43,448 bases of DNA from Corynebacterium sp. (GCF_022712275.1 NZ_JALAGU010000041.1:1-43448); one strand, 5' to 3'. Counted from the first letter of the stretch, positions 15,617 through 24,628 are shown. Numbers and translations are program-made. The notes: generated from the letters alone by a model not told the origin.

Positions 15617-16839
15617 TGACCACTCCCGCACACTACGACTACGTCGTCATCGGCTGCGGCACCATCGGATCGATGGCGCTGTGGCAGCTCACCGAACTGG
15701 TGCCCGGGGCCAGCGTCCTCGGCATCGAACGTTTCGGCCGGGTCCACACGAAGGGCTCCTACTCCGGGGAGTCGCGGCTGTTCCGCGTCGCCCTGAAGGA
15801 GGGCGGCATCTACATCCCCCTGGTGCAGCAGGCCCGTGAGATGTGGCTGGAGATGAACGAACGTTCCGGCCGGGACATCTTCCTGCCGGTCGGCGCTATC
15901 TCCGTCGGCCCCGCCGACTTCCCCACCATGGTGCAGACCATGGAGGTCATCGAGGAATTCGGCCTCGACCACGAGGTGCTGGACGCCGCGGAGCTCGCCG
16001 AACGCTTCCCGGTCTTCGCCGCATCCGCTCCGGGAGCTGCGCCGGACGCCGCGATCATCGACCCGGCCGGCGGCGGAATCCGCCCCGAACTGTCCGTCGC
16101 CTACGCCCAGCAGTTCGCGATCGACGCCGGTGCGCAGCTGTGGGAAAACACCCGCGTGCTGGCCGTGGAGCCCGGCGGGGAAACAACGCTCATCCGCACC
16201 GACCGCGGTGAGGTCACCGCGGACAAGGTCATCATCGCCAACGGTTCCTGGGCCGCCGAGCTCTTCCCCGACCTCGCCGGGCACATCAGTGTGCAGGGCA
16301 TCCCGCTGACCTGGTACCTGCCGCTGGACATCACCGGATTCCTGCCGTCGAGACTGCCGATCTTCATGCGCGACATCGTCCGCGACAACGGCGAGATCTG
16401 GCACTGCTACGGCGCACCGACGATCGACGGCTACTCCGTGAAGATCTCCCACGGGGACTTCATCGGTGAAGGCACGACCCCCGACGACCTCGGGCAACTG
16501 CGCACCGGCGAAATCCCGGCAGACGTACAGCAGGTCTTCTCCGAGAGAGCCTCCGCCTTCTTCAACGACATGCTCGACGCCCCGGTGCGGATCTCCCTGC
16601 ACCACGACGGTTTCACCACCGACCACGCACCGGTACTCAGCCACGCACCGGGCACCGACGGCTCCGTCACGGTCGCCACCGGCATGAGCGGTAACGGCAT
16701 GAAGTTCGCCCCCGTCTACGGCCGTATCGCCGCCGAACTGGCGGTGACCGGCGACTCCCCGCTGCGTCCTGCCGCCTTCGACTACCCCGTCGCCGCCCGG
16801 GAACCGTCCACCGCCATCATCCCTGCCACCGTCCACTAG
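15616..16839 (+). CDS. FAD-dependent amine/amino-acid oxidase (monomeric sarcosine oxidase family)
   Basis: A 407-residue member of the DAO superfamily. The FAD dinucleotide motif G13-C-G-T-I-G18 opens the protein; SYSGESRLFRVALKEGGIYIPLVQQA matches the sarcosine/N-methyltryptophan oxidase group. Near the C-terminus TGMSGNGMKFAPVYGRIAAEL contacts the flavin. In the strand where monomeric sarcosine oxidases carry the cysteine that binds FAD covalently, this protein has ISLHHDGFTTDH, so the flavin is probably not covalently bound. It likely oxidises a primary or secondary amine or amino acid to an imine with release of hydrogen peroxide, in step with the upstream cyclodeaminase-like protein. 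Start: ATG overlapping the previous stop. Confidence 0.83.
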   Translation: MTTPAHYDYVVIGCGTIGSMALWQLTELVPGASVLGIERFGRVHTKGSYSGESRLFRVALKEGGIYIPLVQQAREMWLEMNERSGRDIFLPVGAISVGPADFPTMVQTMEVIEEFGLDHEVLDAAELAERFPVFAASAPGAAPDAAIIDPAGGGIRPELSVAYAQQFAIDAGAQLWENTRVLAVEPGGETTLIRTDRGEVTADKVIIANGSWAAELFPDLAGHISVQGIPLTWYLPLDITGFLPSRLPIFMRDIVRDNGEIWHCYGAPTIDGYSVKISHGDFIGEGTTPDDLGQLRTGEIPADVQQVFSERASAFFNDMLDAPVRISLHHDGFTTDHAPVLSHAPGTDGSVTVATGMSGNGMKFAPVYGRIAAELAVTGDSPLRPAAFDYPVAAREPSTAIIPATVH

Positions 16840-16848
16840 GAGCTTTCC

Positions 16849-18318
16849 ATGAGCACCACGACAACCACCGCACCCACGGCGTCCGACCAGGGCCTGACAT
16901 CCGGGTCCCTGTCCACCGCCTCCATCGTCTTCATGGTCATCGCCGCTGCAGCACCCCTGACCGTCATCGGCGGTGCCATGCCCATCGGCATGTCCATCGG
17001 CAACGGTGCCGGGTTCCCGGCGATGTACGCCCTCAGCGCCGTCATCCTCATCCTCTTCTCGGTGGGACTGACCACCATGTCGAAGTTCATCGATGAGCCG
17101 GGCGCATTCTACTCCTACGTCGAGACCGCGTTCGGACGCCGTCTGGGTATGGGCACGGCGTACCTCGCCCTGCTGACCTACACCGCCATCCAGTTCGCGG
17201 TCTACGGCTTCCTCGGCGCGCAGCTGTCCTCGCTCATCGCCCCGGTGGTCGAACTCCCCTGGTGGCTGTACTCACTGGCTGTCGCCGGCATGGTCGGCTA
17301 CCTCGGTTACCGCAACATCGAGCTGAGCTCGAAGGCCCTGGGCATCCTGCTCATCGCCGAGATCGCCATCGTCGTCCTCATCGACGTGGTCGTCACCGGC
17401 AGGGGCGGAGCCGAGGGGCTCAACGCCGATCCCTTCCTGCCGGAGCACATGTTCTCCGGGTCAATGGGCATCGGTCTGATGATGGCGATGGCCGGCTTCA
17501 TCGGCTTCGAGGCGACCACCGTCTTCCGCTCCGAGGCGAAAGACCCGGACCGCACGATCCCGCGGGCGACCTACATCTCCGTCGCCGTCATCGGCATCTT
17601 CTACACCATCTCCGGCTGGGCCGTGGTCCAGGCGTGGGGCACCGACAATGTCCTGGCCGAGGCGACGAACGACCCGGACAACATGATCGCGAACACCGCC
17701 CGGAACTTCCTGGGCGACTGGGCGGGTCCGGTGGTCGACGTCCTGCTGCTGACCAGCCTCTTCGCCTGCGTACTGTCCTTCCACAATGTGCTCACCCGCT
17801 ACCAGCACGCCATCTCGCACAAGCGTGGCCTGCCCCGGGCGCTGCGCGCGGTACACCTGACACACCGGTCGCCGCACATGTCCTCCATCGTCCAGACCGC
17901 GACCATCCTGCTGCTCACCGCGGTCTGCGCCGTGGTCGGGATGGACCCGGTGACCGAGATCTTCACCTGGTTCTCCGGGCTGGCGACCTTCACCATCGTC
18001 ATCCTCATGCTGCTGGTCTCGATGGCCGTGGTCGTCTGGTTCCGCACCCGCCCTGACCTGACGGTCTCCACATGGAAGCGGCTCGTCGCGCCGGCGCTGT
18101 CCTTCCTCGGACTGGGCACCGCCCTGTTCTTCATCGTCACGAACTTCACCGTGCTCTTCGGCAGTGCGTCCGTCGCCTGGATCATGGCGGTCTCGGCACC
18201 GGTGGTCTTCGTCCTCGGTGCGGTTTTCGCCACCTTCGTCCCCGAGTATGACGACAAGGTCATCACCCGGAACATGGCGAAGCGGATGGCCAGGGACAAG
18301 TCCGGGGATCAGGGCTGA
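16849..18318 (+). CDS. APC family amino acid/amine permease
   Basis: A 489-residue twelve-helix permease of the amino acid-polyamine-organocation superfamily. Characteristic segments are AAAAPLTVIGGAMPIG in helix 1, a PGAFYSYVETAFGRRLG loop and GFIGFEATTVFRSEAKDPDRTIPRATY. TAGGAG nine bases upstream of the ATG fixes the start. It lies nine bases after the FAD oxidase and is the last gene of the operon, so it very likely imports the oxidase substrate. The gene overlaps the convergent AlkD-like pseudogene by ten bases. Confidence 0.87.
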   Translation: MSTTTTTAPTASDQGLTSGSLSTASIVFMVIAAAAPLTVIGGAMPIGMSIGNGAGFPAMYALSAVILILFSVGLTTMSKFIDEPGAFYSYVETAFGRRLGMGTAYLALLTYTAIQFAVYGFLGAQLSSLIAPVVELPWWLYSLAVAGMVGYLGYRNIELSSKALGILLIAEIAIVVLIDVVVTGRGGAEGLNADPFLPEHMFSGSMGIGLMMAMAGFIGFEATTVFRSEAKDPDRTIPRATYISVAVIGIFYTISGWAVVQAWGTDNVLAEATNDPDNMIANTARNFLGDWAGPVVDVLLLTSLFACVLSFHNVLTRYQHAISHKRGLPRALRAVHLTHRSPHMSSIVQTATILLLTAVCAVVGMDPVTEIFTWFSGLATFTIVILMLLVSMAVVVWFRTRPDLTVSTWKRLVAPALSFLGLGTALFFIVTNFTVLFGSASVAWIMAVSAPVVFVLGAVFATFVPEYDDKVITRNMAKRMARDKSGDQG

Positions 18319-18960
18319 CGGGCCACCATCTCGGCGCTCCACACCGGCGCGAACGGCGGGACACAGTTCTTCGCCGTCGGATAGGTCCGGAACACCCCGA
18401 GCTTCTCACCGACCGCCACCGCGCGGTCGCGAAGTTCGGGCTGGTTTACGCCGATCTGGTCCAGGACCTCGTTCTGCGACCACTGCAGCACCTCCGGGGG
18501 AGGGCGCCATCTCCGCCTCGATCCGGTCGAGGAGCGCCGTGAGGTCACGTGGCCCGGCGTCCCTGCCTGCGGCGATGACCGGTTCCGGGGCCCCGAACCA
18601 CCGGTCGCGCAGTGCGGCGGCATGGCCAGACTTCACGATGACGTAGCTGAGCAGCCAGGCGCGTTCCTTGGAGGTGGACACCTGCCGGTACATCCGGACC
18701 AGATCGTCGGCTATGCAGCTCTTCGGCCGGAGCAGCAGGGTCACGGCGAGGCGGGCGGCGGATTCGCCGTCCTGTCACAGGGCGAGACCGACCTCGTGCC
18801 GGGCGGCGGGTTTCATGCCCGCGGTGGCGTCCTTCACGGTCCAGCGCAGAAGACTGAGATTCACGGCGTGATCATCGCCGTGCCGACGGTTGACGGCGAA
18901 GACAGCGGGATCGACCGATGCCGTGAGCCCGGTGATGATCCGGTCGGTGGTGTCGGTCAC
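18309..18960 (-). pseudogene. broken DNA alkylation repair (AlkD-like) gene
   Basis: Three pieces of one reading are recognisable. From GTG at 18960 the frame runs MTDTTDRIITGLTASVDPAV to a TGA at 18775-18777. It continues in the same frame (RMYRQVSTSKERAWLLSYVIVKSGHAA ... LLDRIEAEM) until a run of five C near 18494-18500, and then shifts frame into PEVLQWSQNEVLDQIGVNQPELRDRAVAIGEKLGVFRTYPTAKN-like sequence ending PFAPVW. The C-terminal part matches HEAT-like DNA glycosylases (AlkD family) that excise alkylated bases. One in-frame stop and one frameshift make a functional product unlikely. The GTG overlaps the stop of the upstream lipoprotein gene (GTGA). Confidence 0.75.
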
Positions 18961-19592
18961 AGCTGCTGGTAGCCGTCCGCGCTGAGCTGTACCGCGGCAC
19001 CGGTGGTGCTGTCGGTGACGGTGACGGCGTCCCCGGCGGTGGCGTCCACGGTGTAGCGCTCGCCGACGGTGGTCACCCCGTCAGCGGGCAGGCGGTCGGT
19101 CGGGCTGATGCCGGAGTTGCCGAGCAGTGCGTAGACCTCGGGGTCGCCGCCGGGACGGTAGGCCACGGCATTGGCCTCGCCACCGTCGGTTGCACCCCAG
19201 CCGAGGTGCGCGGGCGCCTCACAGGCCCAGGCGTAACCCACGGCCTCGGGCTCGTCGACGAAGTCACAGAGCAGGGTGTACTCCCCCATCGGGACCTGGT
19301 AGCTGCCGGCGGCGACAGTGGCGGGTGCGGGAGCCGGCGTGGCGTCCGACTGGGACGGGGCGGGCTGCGGAGCGACGTCCTGCCCCTCGGTCGGCTGCGG
19401 GGCTGACTGGTCGTCCCGGGCCTCAGCGGGGGTCGACGAGCTCAGCGCGGTGTCGACGTGGTTGTCGTTGCTGCCGGCGTCCTCCACCCCTGTCCCGTCG
19501 TTGTCGCAGCCGCCGAGCAGCAGGGCCCCGCCGAGTACACCGACGGCGGCGACGGCGGACAGACGGACGGTGCGGCGTTCTCGGTGTGACAC
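18957..19592 (-). CDS. lipoprotein of unknown function
   Basis: A 211-residue predicted lipoprotein. The signal peptide has lipobox ALLLGGC, followed by a long Ser/Thr/Pro/Gln-rich linker of about 60 residues and a compact C-terminal domain. That domain has two close cysteines (LLCDFVDEPEAVGYAWACEAP), probably disulfide linked, and a beta-rich end. Start: GTG at 19592, placed by GAGGAG seven bases upstream. Reading is open to the end, so this gene looks intact although both neighbours are degraded. Function unknown. Confidence 0.68.
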   Translation of the reverse strand: MSHRERRTVRLSAVAAVGVLGGALLLGGCDNDGTGVEDAGSNDNHVDTALSSSTPAEARDDQSAPQPTEGQDVAPQPAPSQSDATPAPAPATVAAGSYQVPMGEYTLLCDFVDEPEAVGYAWACEAPAHLGWGATDGGEANAVAYRPGGDPEVYALLGNSGISPTDRLPADGVTTVGERYTVDATAGDAVTVTDSTTGAAVQLSADGYQQL

Positions 19593-19670
19593 GACAGGAC
19601 TCCTCGGACGACAGTTGTTGTTCCCCACCACCGTGCCACAGTTGCCGGACGGGCGGTGACGACGGGGGGA

Positions 19671-20240
19671 TCAGAACCTCGCCGGATCGAACAGCGTGAT
19701 GTCGTGGCGCGTGGTGCCGTCGACGCCGTGGATGAGCGCACCGTCGGTGGCGTCGCCGTCGTCGTGGCCTGCGGTGCCCGGGCACCGGCGGTGAGGACCA
19801 CGCTTCCTGCAGTGAGGACGCGGTCGGTGGTGCTGACCTCGACTCCCCCACCGGAACGTGGGGCGAGTCCGGTGACGGTCACCCCGAAGCGCAGGTCAGC
19901 ACCCCTGGACTGCACGCGACGCAGCTGCAGTTCGACGGTGTTCTCCGGGCGGACGCACCCGGCGGTCTCTTCGAACACCGCGACCTCGCCCGGAGCGAGG
20001 CGGTTCTGTAGCCAGCGGTCGTGGACCTGGTCAGCGGTGAGTTTCTCGTGCGGCAGGTCGTGGATCCGGGGCACCGGCGTAGAGCCCGCCGACGTAGTGG
20101 ACGATGTCTGCGTCCTGATCGAGGTCATCCCAGAGCTCGAAGGCGCGTCGGAGCAGCGGGACATAGGAGTCCCCTCCATGTACCTCATCCGGATCATCCG
20201 CGATCCGCCGTGGAAGGAGTCGCAGAAGAAAGGGAGATCG
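19671..20240 (-). pseudogene. remnant of a sarcosine oxidase-like FAD oxidase
   Basis: Pieces in different frames line up with the monomeric sarcosine oxidase family: DSFHGGSRMIRMRYMEG, then after a one-base shift YVPLLRRAFELWDDLDQDADIVHYVGGLYAG, then LTADQVHDRW ... VFEETAGCVRPENTVELQLRRVQSRGA, and finally GALIHGVDGTTRHDITLFDPARF before a stop. The N-terminal FAD motif and roughly 150 residues of the middle are gone. The 251-residue open frame that spans much of this area mixes real and out-of-frame segments and is not a gene. It is not part of the intact oxidase operon at 14.4-18.3 kb. Confidence 0.75.
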
Positions 20241-20302
20241 CGGGAGAGAAGTCTAATGCCCTGATAGATTTCCCACCGGAACTTCCACGAGAGGACCCCA
20301 CG

Positions 20303-20892
20303 ATGATCCGGAGAACCCTCGGCGCCGCCGGAGGCGTCCTCCTGCTCGCGTCGACGTCTCCGACTACACCACCGGTTCGCTGGTCAGCTGGACGCTCGAA
20401 GGTCCAGCTTCGGTGATGGTACTGCGGCCGGTCCAGCGGATCAGTGCGGCCGGGACGACCTGCGTGGCCTCCGGCGTCCGGGCGATGGCGTGCGAGCGCG
20501 AGGGCAGGGAGTCCACCTACGACGACGGTGACTTCAGCGCCACGGGCCGGACGCCGGCTGAGCGCAATCTCGTCGGGGGCAGCCGTGAGGTCGGAGGGCT
20601 CTGCGGCGAGGCGGACGACGGTCTCTACGCCGATGACAGGTGGAATACGCGCGTGATCGTGGTCAAGGGCACGGTGGACTGCAAGGAGGCTGCCGACACC
20701 CTCCACGGCTGTCTCTCGACCTGGCAGGACAGCTCGCACGGCAACCCTCTGCTGACGACACTGTCCAACGGATGGACCTGTTCGATGCATACGGCGGCGA
20801 CGTCGCAGGCAGAGAACACCAAGGCGACCTGCGGGAAGGAGTCGATGGCGGTGAGGATCCCGGTCACCATCCCGGGCACTCCGGCATCATAG
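20303..20892 (+). pseudogene. secreted cysteine-containing protein, frameshifted
   Basis: A signal-peptide start (MIRRTLGAAGGVLLLA from ATG 20303) lies in one frame. The conserved body (DVSDYTTGSLVSWTLEGPASVM ... GTVDCKEAADTLHGCLS ... NGWTCSMHTAA ... CGKES) continues in another frame from about 20350. The break is at about 20345-20352 and may include a deletion. The body alone is open from GTG 20413 (about 159 residues) but would lack an export signal. It has six cysteines and resembles small exported actinobacterial proteins with a paired-cysteine C-terminal domain. Function unknown. Confidence 0.6.
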
Positions 20893-20917
20893 CCGGACTC
20901 CAGATTCGAACAGGTGG

Positions 20918-20946
20918 TTGACGGCATCCGGAGGCTCATGTATCGT
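20918..20946 (+). promoter_or_regulatory. sigma-A promoter of the DUF222/HNH gene
   Basis: TTGACG (20918-20923) and TATCGT (20941-20946) with a 17-base spacer, about 35 bases before the ATG and followed by a strong ribosome site. Confidence 0.65.
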
Positions 20947-20979
20947 TTGTCCCAGTGAAACAAAGGAGGGTCACCGACC

Positions 20980-22263
20980 ATGACCACCACCCTCGAAGAC
21001 CGCCACCGACAGATCTCCGACCACATCACCGCGTCCATCATCCCCCTGATGAACACCATGGACATGAGCCTGGTCGCCGCACTCACCACCACCGACAAGT
21101 CCGCCCGTACGGCCACCGCCCTGGCCTGGCGCGGACGCACCCGCGCCGATGCCGTCCGCTTCACCCGTGCCGCAGACATAGCAGAACGCATGAACGATCT
21201 GTTCACCACCGCCTCAGAACGCAAGCGACTGACCGTCGACCACCTCGACCTCATCTGGTCCCGCATCCACCGCCACCTGTCCACCGTGCCCACCGCTCTC
21301 GTCAGTGACATGCGCACCAGTCTCGACAACGCCGTCGAGCCTGCCCTGGCCGACTGGCTCGACGACCACCCCGGCACCGGCACCGTCAACCTCGCCGACC
21401 TGCGCGACCACCTCGACCTCCTCCTCACCGACGTCGCCCCCGGCCTGACCACCGCCACCGCCCGCGCCGAACGCGAATCCGCCAACCTCACGCGTCGTGG
21501 CAACGTCCTCACGCTGACCTGCGGCGACACCACCATGGCCGCCGGCATCGACAACGCCCTCACCGACCGTGCGAAGACCGTCCTCACCGATCTCCGGAGG
21601 ATCAGGGACGACAATCCCGAGAGCGCACCGGAGCTGCCGACCCGCGCCGAGGTCAAGGCCCAGGTCCTCCTCGACCTGCTCGGCGACAACCCCGACAGCC
21701 TCGCCGTGACGGTCAACCTCTTCCGCACCACCACGGACGGCGTGCACGGCACCGGCACCGCCTACAGCCCGGACATCGGCTGGATCGACGTCGACAGCGC
21801 CGACCGCCTCGAGTCCGCCGCCCGCACCTCCCCCAACGGTCGCGTCCGCACCTTGCCGGACAACCCCGGCGACCTCACCGTCACCGACGCCTACAAGTTC
21901 CCCCTCCTCGTCCAGCTCGCCGCCGAGGCCCGCGACGGACACTGCCGTTTCCCCGGCTGCACCGTCCCGGCCACGCGCTGCGAGAAGGACCACATCGAGA
22001 ACTCCCCACACACCGACCCCACCAGCAACGGAGCGACCAGCATCGACAACCTCGAGAACCTCTGCCCCGAACACCACCGGGCCAAGACCCTCGGCATCTG
22101 GAAAGCCGCCTCACCCGACCGGGGGCTCACCGTTCACTGGACCGGACCACACGGCGAGACGTACACCACCTACGCCAGTGGCCCCACCGCCCCGTACTTC
22201 CGCCAACACACAGAGACACAACCCGAGGAACCTGAACCGGAGGATCCTCCCCATAACGAGTAA
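20980..22263 (+). CDS. DUF222 / HNH endonuclease domain protein (13E12 repeat type)
   Basis: A 427-residue protein with an N-terminal helical DUF222 region and a C-terminal HNH nuclease domain (about 318-370). The domain has CRFPGC, the core KDHIENS (His338) and LCPEHHRAKT supplying metal ligands. These multi-copy actinobacterial proteins are related to the mycobacterial REP13E12 family; their role is unclear, and either a selfish homing-type nuclease or phage defence is possible. It has its own promoter and AAAGGAGGG ribosome site. The acidic tail (QPEEPEPEDPP) is of low complexity. It ends three bases from the convergent citB stop. Confidence 0.85.
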   Translation: MTTTLEDRHRQISDHITASIIPLMNTMDMSLVAALTTTDKSARTATALAWRGRTRADAVRFTRAADIAERMNDLFTTASERKRLTVDHLDLIWSRIHRHLSTVPTALVSDMRTSLDNAVEPALADWLDDHPGTGTVNLADLRDHLDLLLTDVAPGLTTATARAERESANLTRRGNVLTLTCGDTTMAAGIDNALTDRAKTVLTDLRRIRDDNPESAPELPTRAEVKAQVLLDLLGDNPDSLAVTVNLFRTTTDGVHGTGTAYSPDIGWIDVDSADRLESAARTSPNGRVRTLPDNPGDLTVTDAYKFPLLVQLAAEARDGHCRFPGCTVPATRCEKDHIENSPHTDPTSNGATSIDNLENLCPEHHRAKTLGIWKAASPDRGLTVHWTGPHGETYTTYASGPTAPYFRQHTETQPEEPEPEDPPHNE

Positions 22264-22266
22264 ACG

Positions 22267-22947
22267 TCACCACCCCGGTTTCCCGGATCTCGCGTAGAGG
22301 TGTTCGGGTCGTCCGGACTGCCCGTACTTCAGCCGCACCGTCACCACGCCCCGGCCTGCCATCGCGGCCAGGCGTCGCTGAGCAGTTGCCCGGGAGACAC
22401 CGGTCAGTTCGGCGACCTCGGCGGCGGACCGCTCTTCATCACCCAGCGCATCGAGGACGAGCTGCTCCGTAGCTGAACCGCCGGCACTCGCCGGTCGGGT
22501 ACTCCCGTGCATCAGTGACAACGCCTTGTCGATGTCCTGTTGGTTGAGCGCATGCGGGGTATCCACGATCCGACGGAACCGGGTGAAACGGTCCACCCGT
22601 TCAGACAGGGACTGCCTGGTGAACGGCTTGACGAGGTAGGCGTGCACCCCGGCAGCCAACGCACTGCGGACGGTCGCCGGTTCGGTGGCGGCGGACAAGA
22701 CAAAAGCATCGAGTCCCGACGCCCGGACCAGATCGATGCCGTTCCCGTCGGGCAGATACACGTCCGCGAGCAGCAGGTCCGGCGGACGCTTGGCGATCAG
22801 CTCGCGCGCCTCCCCGACAGTCCGCGCGGTACCCACAACCTCGAAGCCCTTGGTCGCGCTGACGACGTCGGCGTGAATCTGTGCCACCCGGAAATCGTCG
22901 TCGACCACGAGCACCTGCAGCGTCCGGCCGGTCTTCTTCGCTGTCAT
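22267..22947 (-). CDS. citB: response regulator of the CitB/DcuR family
   Basis: A 226-residue two-component response regulator. The receiver domain has acidic residues Asp16-18 (VVDDDF), phospho-acceptor Asp62 (LLLADVYLPDG) and the conserved Lys in YLVKPF. The C-terminal output has a winged helix-turn-helix (ERSAAEVAELTGVSRATAQRRLAAM). The start ATG overlaps the stop of the kinase gene (ATGA). In Corynebacterium glutamicum the CitAB system activates citrate uptake genes; the same arrangement beside citH here supports that role. Confidence 0.85.
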   Translation of the reverse strand: MTAKKTGRTLQVLVVDDDFRVAQIHADVVSATKGFEVVGTARTVGEARELIAKRPPDLLLADVYLPDGNGIDLVRASGLDAFVLSAATEPATVRSALAAGVHAYLVKPFTRQSLSERVDRFTRFRRIVDTPHALNQQDIDKALSLMHGSTRPASAGGSATEQLVLDALGDEERSAAEVAELTGVSRATAQRRLAAMAGRGVVTVRLKYGQSGRPEHLYARSGKPGW

Positions 22948-24599
22948 TCTTCCGTTCCATCCGTGGGATCGCCACTGTCGTCGTCCGTACTCACGATGTG
23001 CGGCAACCGCACCCCGAATACCGCACCTGTGCCGCCATCGCCGCCGTCGTCGCCGCCGGGATCGATGATCCACAGCTCCCCGCCGCGACGTTTCACCAGG
23101 TCAAGGGACAGTGTCATGCCGATGCCATGGCCGTGGACGGGATCAGGGTCAGAGCCATAGTCAGACCCAGTGGCACCGCCCTCACCCACATCCCGCATTC
23201 CCGGTCCGGAGTCCGCGACGACGAAGGTCAGGCCGTCGGCGTCCTGCAGGGCGGTGACCTCCACCCACGCATCACCGCCGTCAGAGTCACCTGCCACTGC
23301 AGCAGTCACCGCATTGTCGACCAGGTTGCCGAGCACCGTCGCGACGTCCTCCACAGCGGAGACCGGGGCGATCGTACCGAGGACCAGAGTCTCTTCACCG
23401 ATGCGCAGCACCACTCCCCGTTCGGCGGCCTCGGTCGACTTCGCCCCGAGGAAGGACTGCAGGAAAGGCTCTGTGAGCAGGCGCGCGTTCTCCAACGGGA
23501 AGTCCACCGGCCCGCGTTCCGTCATCTCCCCGAGGAACTCACGGGCGTCGTCGGCGCGTCCTGCATCAAGCAGTCCGGTGGCGACGTGGATCCGGTTGGC
23601 GAACTCATGACGCTGCACCCGTAGTGCACCGCCCAGTGCCTGGACCGACCCGAGGCGTCGGCTGAGGGTGAGCAGGTCGGTCCGGTCGCGCACGACGATG
23701 ACGGCGCCGAGCAGTCGGCCGTCCCGCCGCACCGGGTGAGCGTCCAGATACAGCACCCGCTCACCGACGACAACCTGGTCACAGGGCTCCCCGGCGCGCA
23801 GCCGCTGCACCACATCCTGCGACAGGCCGAGGTCAGCGAGGGGCCGACCGACGGCGTCCTGCACCTGCAGCAGTGTCTGCGCCGCCGGATTGAGCACCCG
23901 GACCACCTCGTCGGTGTCGAGGGAGAGGACGCCGTCGTCAACCCCCTCCAGTACCGCGGACTGTGCGCGGACCAGTTCGGTGAGCTCCTCCGGCTGGAGT
24001 CCGAGGGTCACCCGCTCCCACCGGCGGCGCATGATCACCGAGGCGACGAGCCCGAGCACGACCGCTCCCACTGCCGCACCACCGACGGCGGTGAGCAGCC
24101 GGGGCAGGTCGTCGAAGACCTGTGCCTGCCGGAATCCCACGCTGACCTCACCGACAGGTTCCGTGGTACCCGGCGCATAGACCGGGACCTTCGCCCGGGC
24201 GGAGCGGCCGAGCGTCCCGGATTCCCAGGCGGTCACCTCCTCTCCGCGTAGCGCAGCCTCGTGGTCGGTACTGACCTGCTCGCCGATCCGGTCAGCATCC
24301 GGATGCGCCAGCCGGATGCCGTCCCGGTCAGTGACCACGACAAACAGCGCACCGGTGCGGTCGGTGGTGTCCTGCGCGAACAACTGGAGGACGCTTCCCG
24401 CCGACGGCGCGTCACCGGAGTCCACCTCTTCCCTGACCTGCGGGGAGGACGCGACACTGCGGGCGATGCCGACAGCGGAGCTCGCCGCCTCGTCCCGCAG
24501 CCGGTCGTAGGTCATCCAGGAGAACGCCCCGGCGCACACGGCCACGACGGCGACGACGGTCGCCAACTGCAGCAGCAGGACCCGGGTGGAGTATCGCAT
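22944..24599 (-). CDS. citA: sensor histidine kinase of the CitA/DcuS family
   Basis: A 551-residue membrane kinase. Two transmembrane helices (about 7-28 and 172-195) flank an extracytoplasmic PAS-like domain that in this family binds citrate or C4-dicarboxylates (TDRDGIRLAHPDADRIGEQ). Then follow a cytoplasmic PAS domain (VDDGVLSLDTDEVVRVLNPAA) and a kinase core with phospho-acceptor His331 (QRHEFANRIH), N-box NLVDNAVTAA and G-box DSGPGM. Start: ATG at 24599 with TAAAAT seven bases upstream (leaderless pattern). It is divergent from citH. Confidence 0.87.
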   Translation of the reverse strand: MRYSTRVLLLQLATVVAVVAVCAGAFSWMTYDRLRDEAASSAVGIARSVASSPQVREEVDSGDAPSAGSVLQLFAQDTTDRTGALFVVVTDRDGIRLAHPDADRIGEQVSTDHEAALRGEEVTAWESGTLGRSARAKVPVYAPGTTEPVGEVSVGFRQAQVFDDLPRLLTAVGGAAVGAVVLGLVASVIMRRRWERVTLGLQPEELTELVRAQSAVLEGVDDGVLSLDTDEVVRVLNPAAQTLLQVQDAVGRPLADLGLSQDVVQRLRAGEPCDQVVVGERVLYLDAHPVRRDGRLLGAVIVVRDRTDLLTLSRRLGSVQALGGALRVQRHEFANRIHVATGLLDAGRADDAREFLGEMTERGPVDFPLENARLLTEPFLQSFLGAKSTEAAERGVVLRIGEETLVLGTIAPVSAVEDVATVLGNLVDNAVTAAVAGDSDGGDAWVEVTALQDADGLTFVVADSGPGMRDVGEGGATGSDYGSDPDPVHGHGIGMTLSLDLVKRRGGELWIIDPGGDDGGDGGTGAVFGVRLPHIVSTDDDSGDPTDGTEE

Positions 24600-24606
24600 C
24601 CGGATG

Positions 24607-24612
24607 ATTTTA
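24607..24612 (-). promoter_or_regulatory. -10 element of citA (leaderless type)
   Basis: TAAAAT on the minus strand, seven bases before the citA ATG. A possible -35 TTGTGC lies 19 bases upstream, inside the TGCGCA array. Confidence 0.5.
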
Positions 24613-24628
24613 GCGCCCTCACCACCGA

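Noticed and set aside
14458..16839. Apparent 793-residue fusion ending in the FAD oxidase
   Set aside because: The first 386 residues are the out-of-frame reading of the cyclodeaminase-like gene. The oxidase starts at the ATG at 15616, which overlaps the preceding stop.
18775..18777. TGA in the AlkD-like gene as selenocysteine or programmed readthrough
   Set aside because: There is no obvious selenocysteine-type structure, the position is not a known selenocysteine site in AlkD proteins, and a second frameshift downstream breaks the gene anyway.
19442..20197. 251-residue minus-strand open frame as an intact gene
   Set aside because: It mixes true sarcosine-oxidase-like segments with shifted sequence and the antisense-frame part of the neighbouring lipoprotein. 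Family matches jump between frames, so it is a remnant.
20980..22263. DUF222/HNH gene as an insertion sequence or homing element with ends
   Set aside because: No terminal inverted repeats, target duplications or split host gene could be seen, so only the gene itself is annotated.
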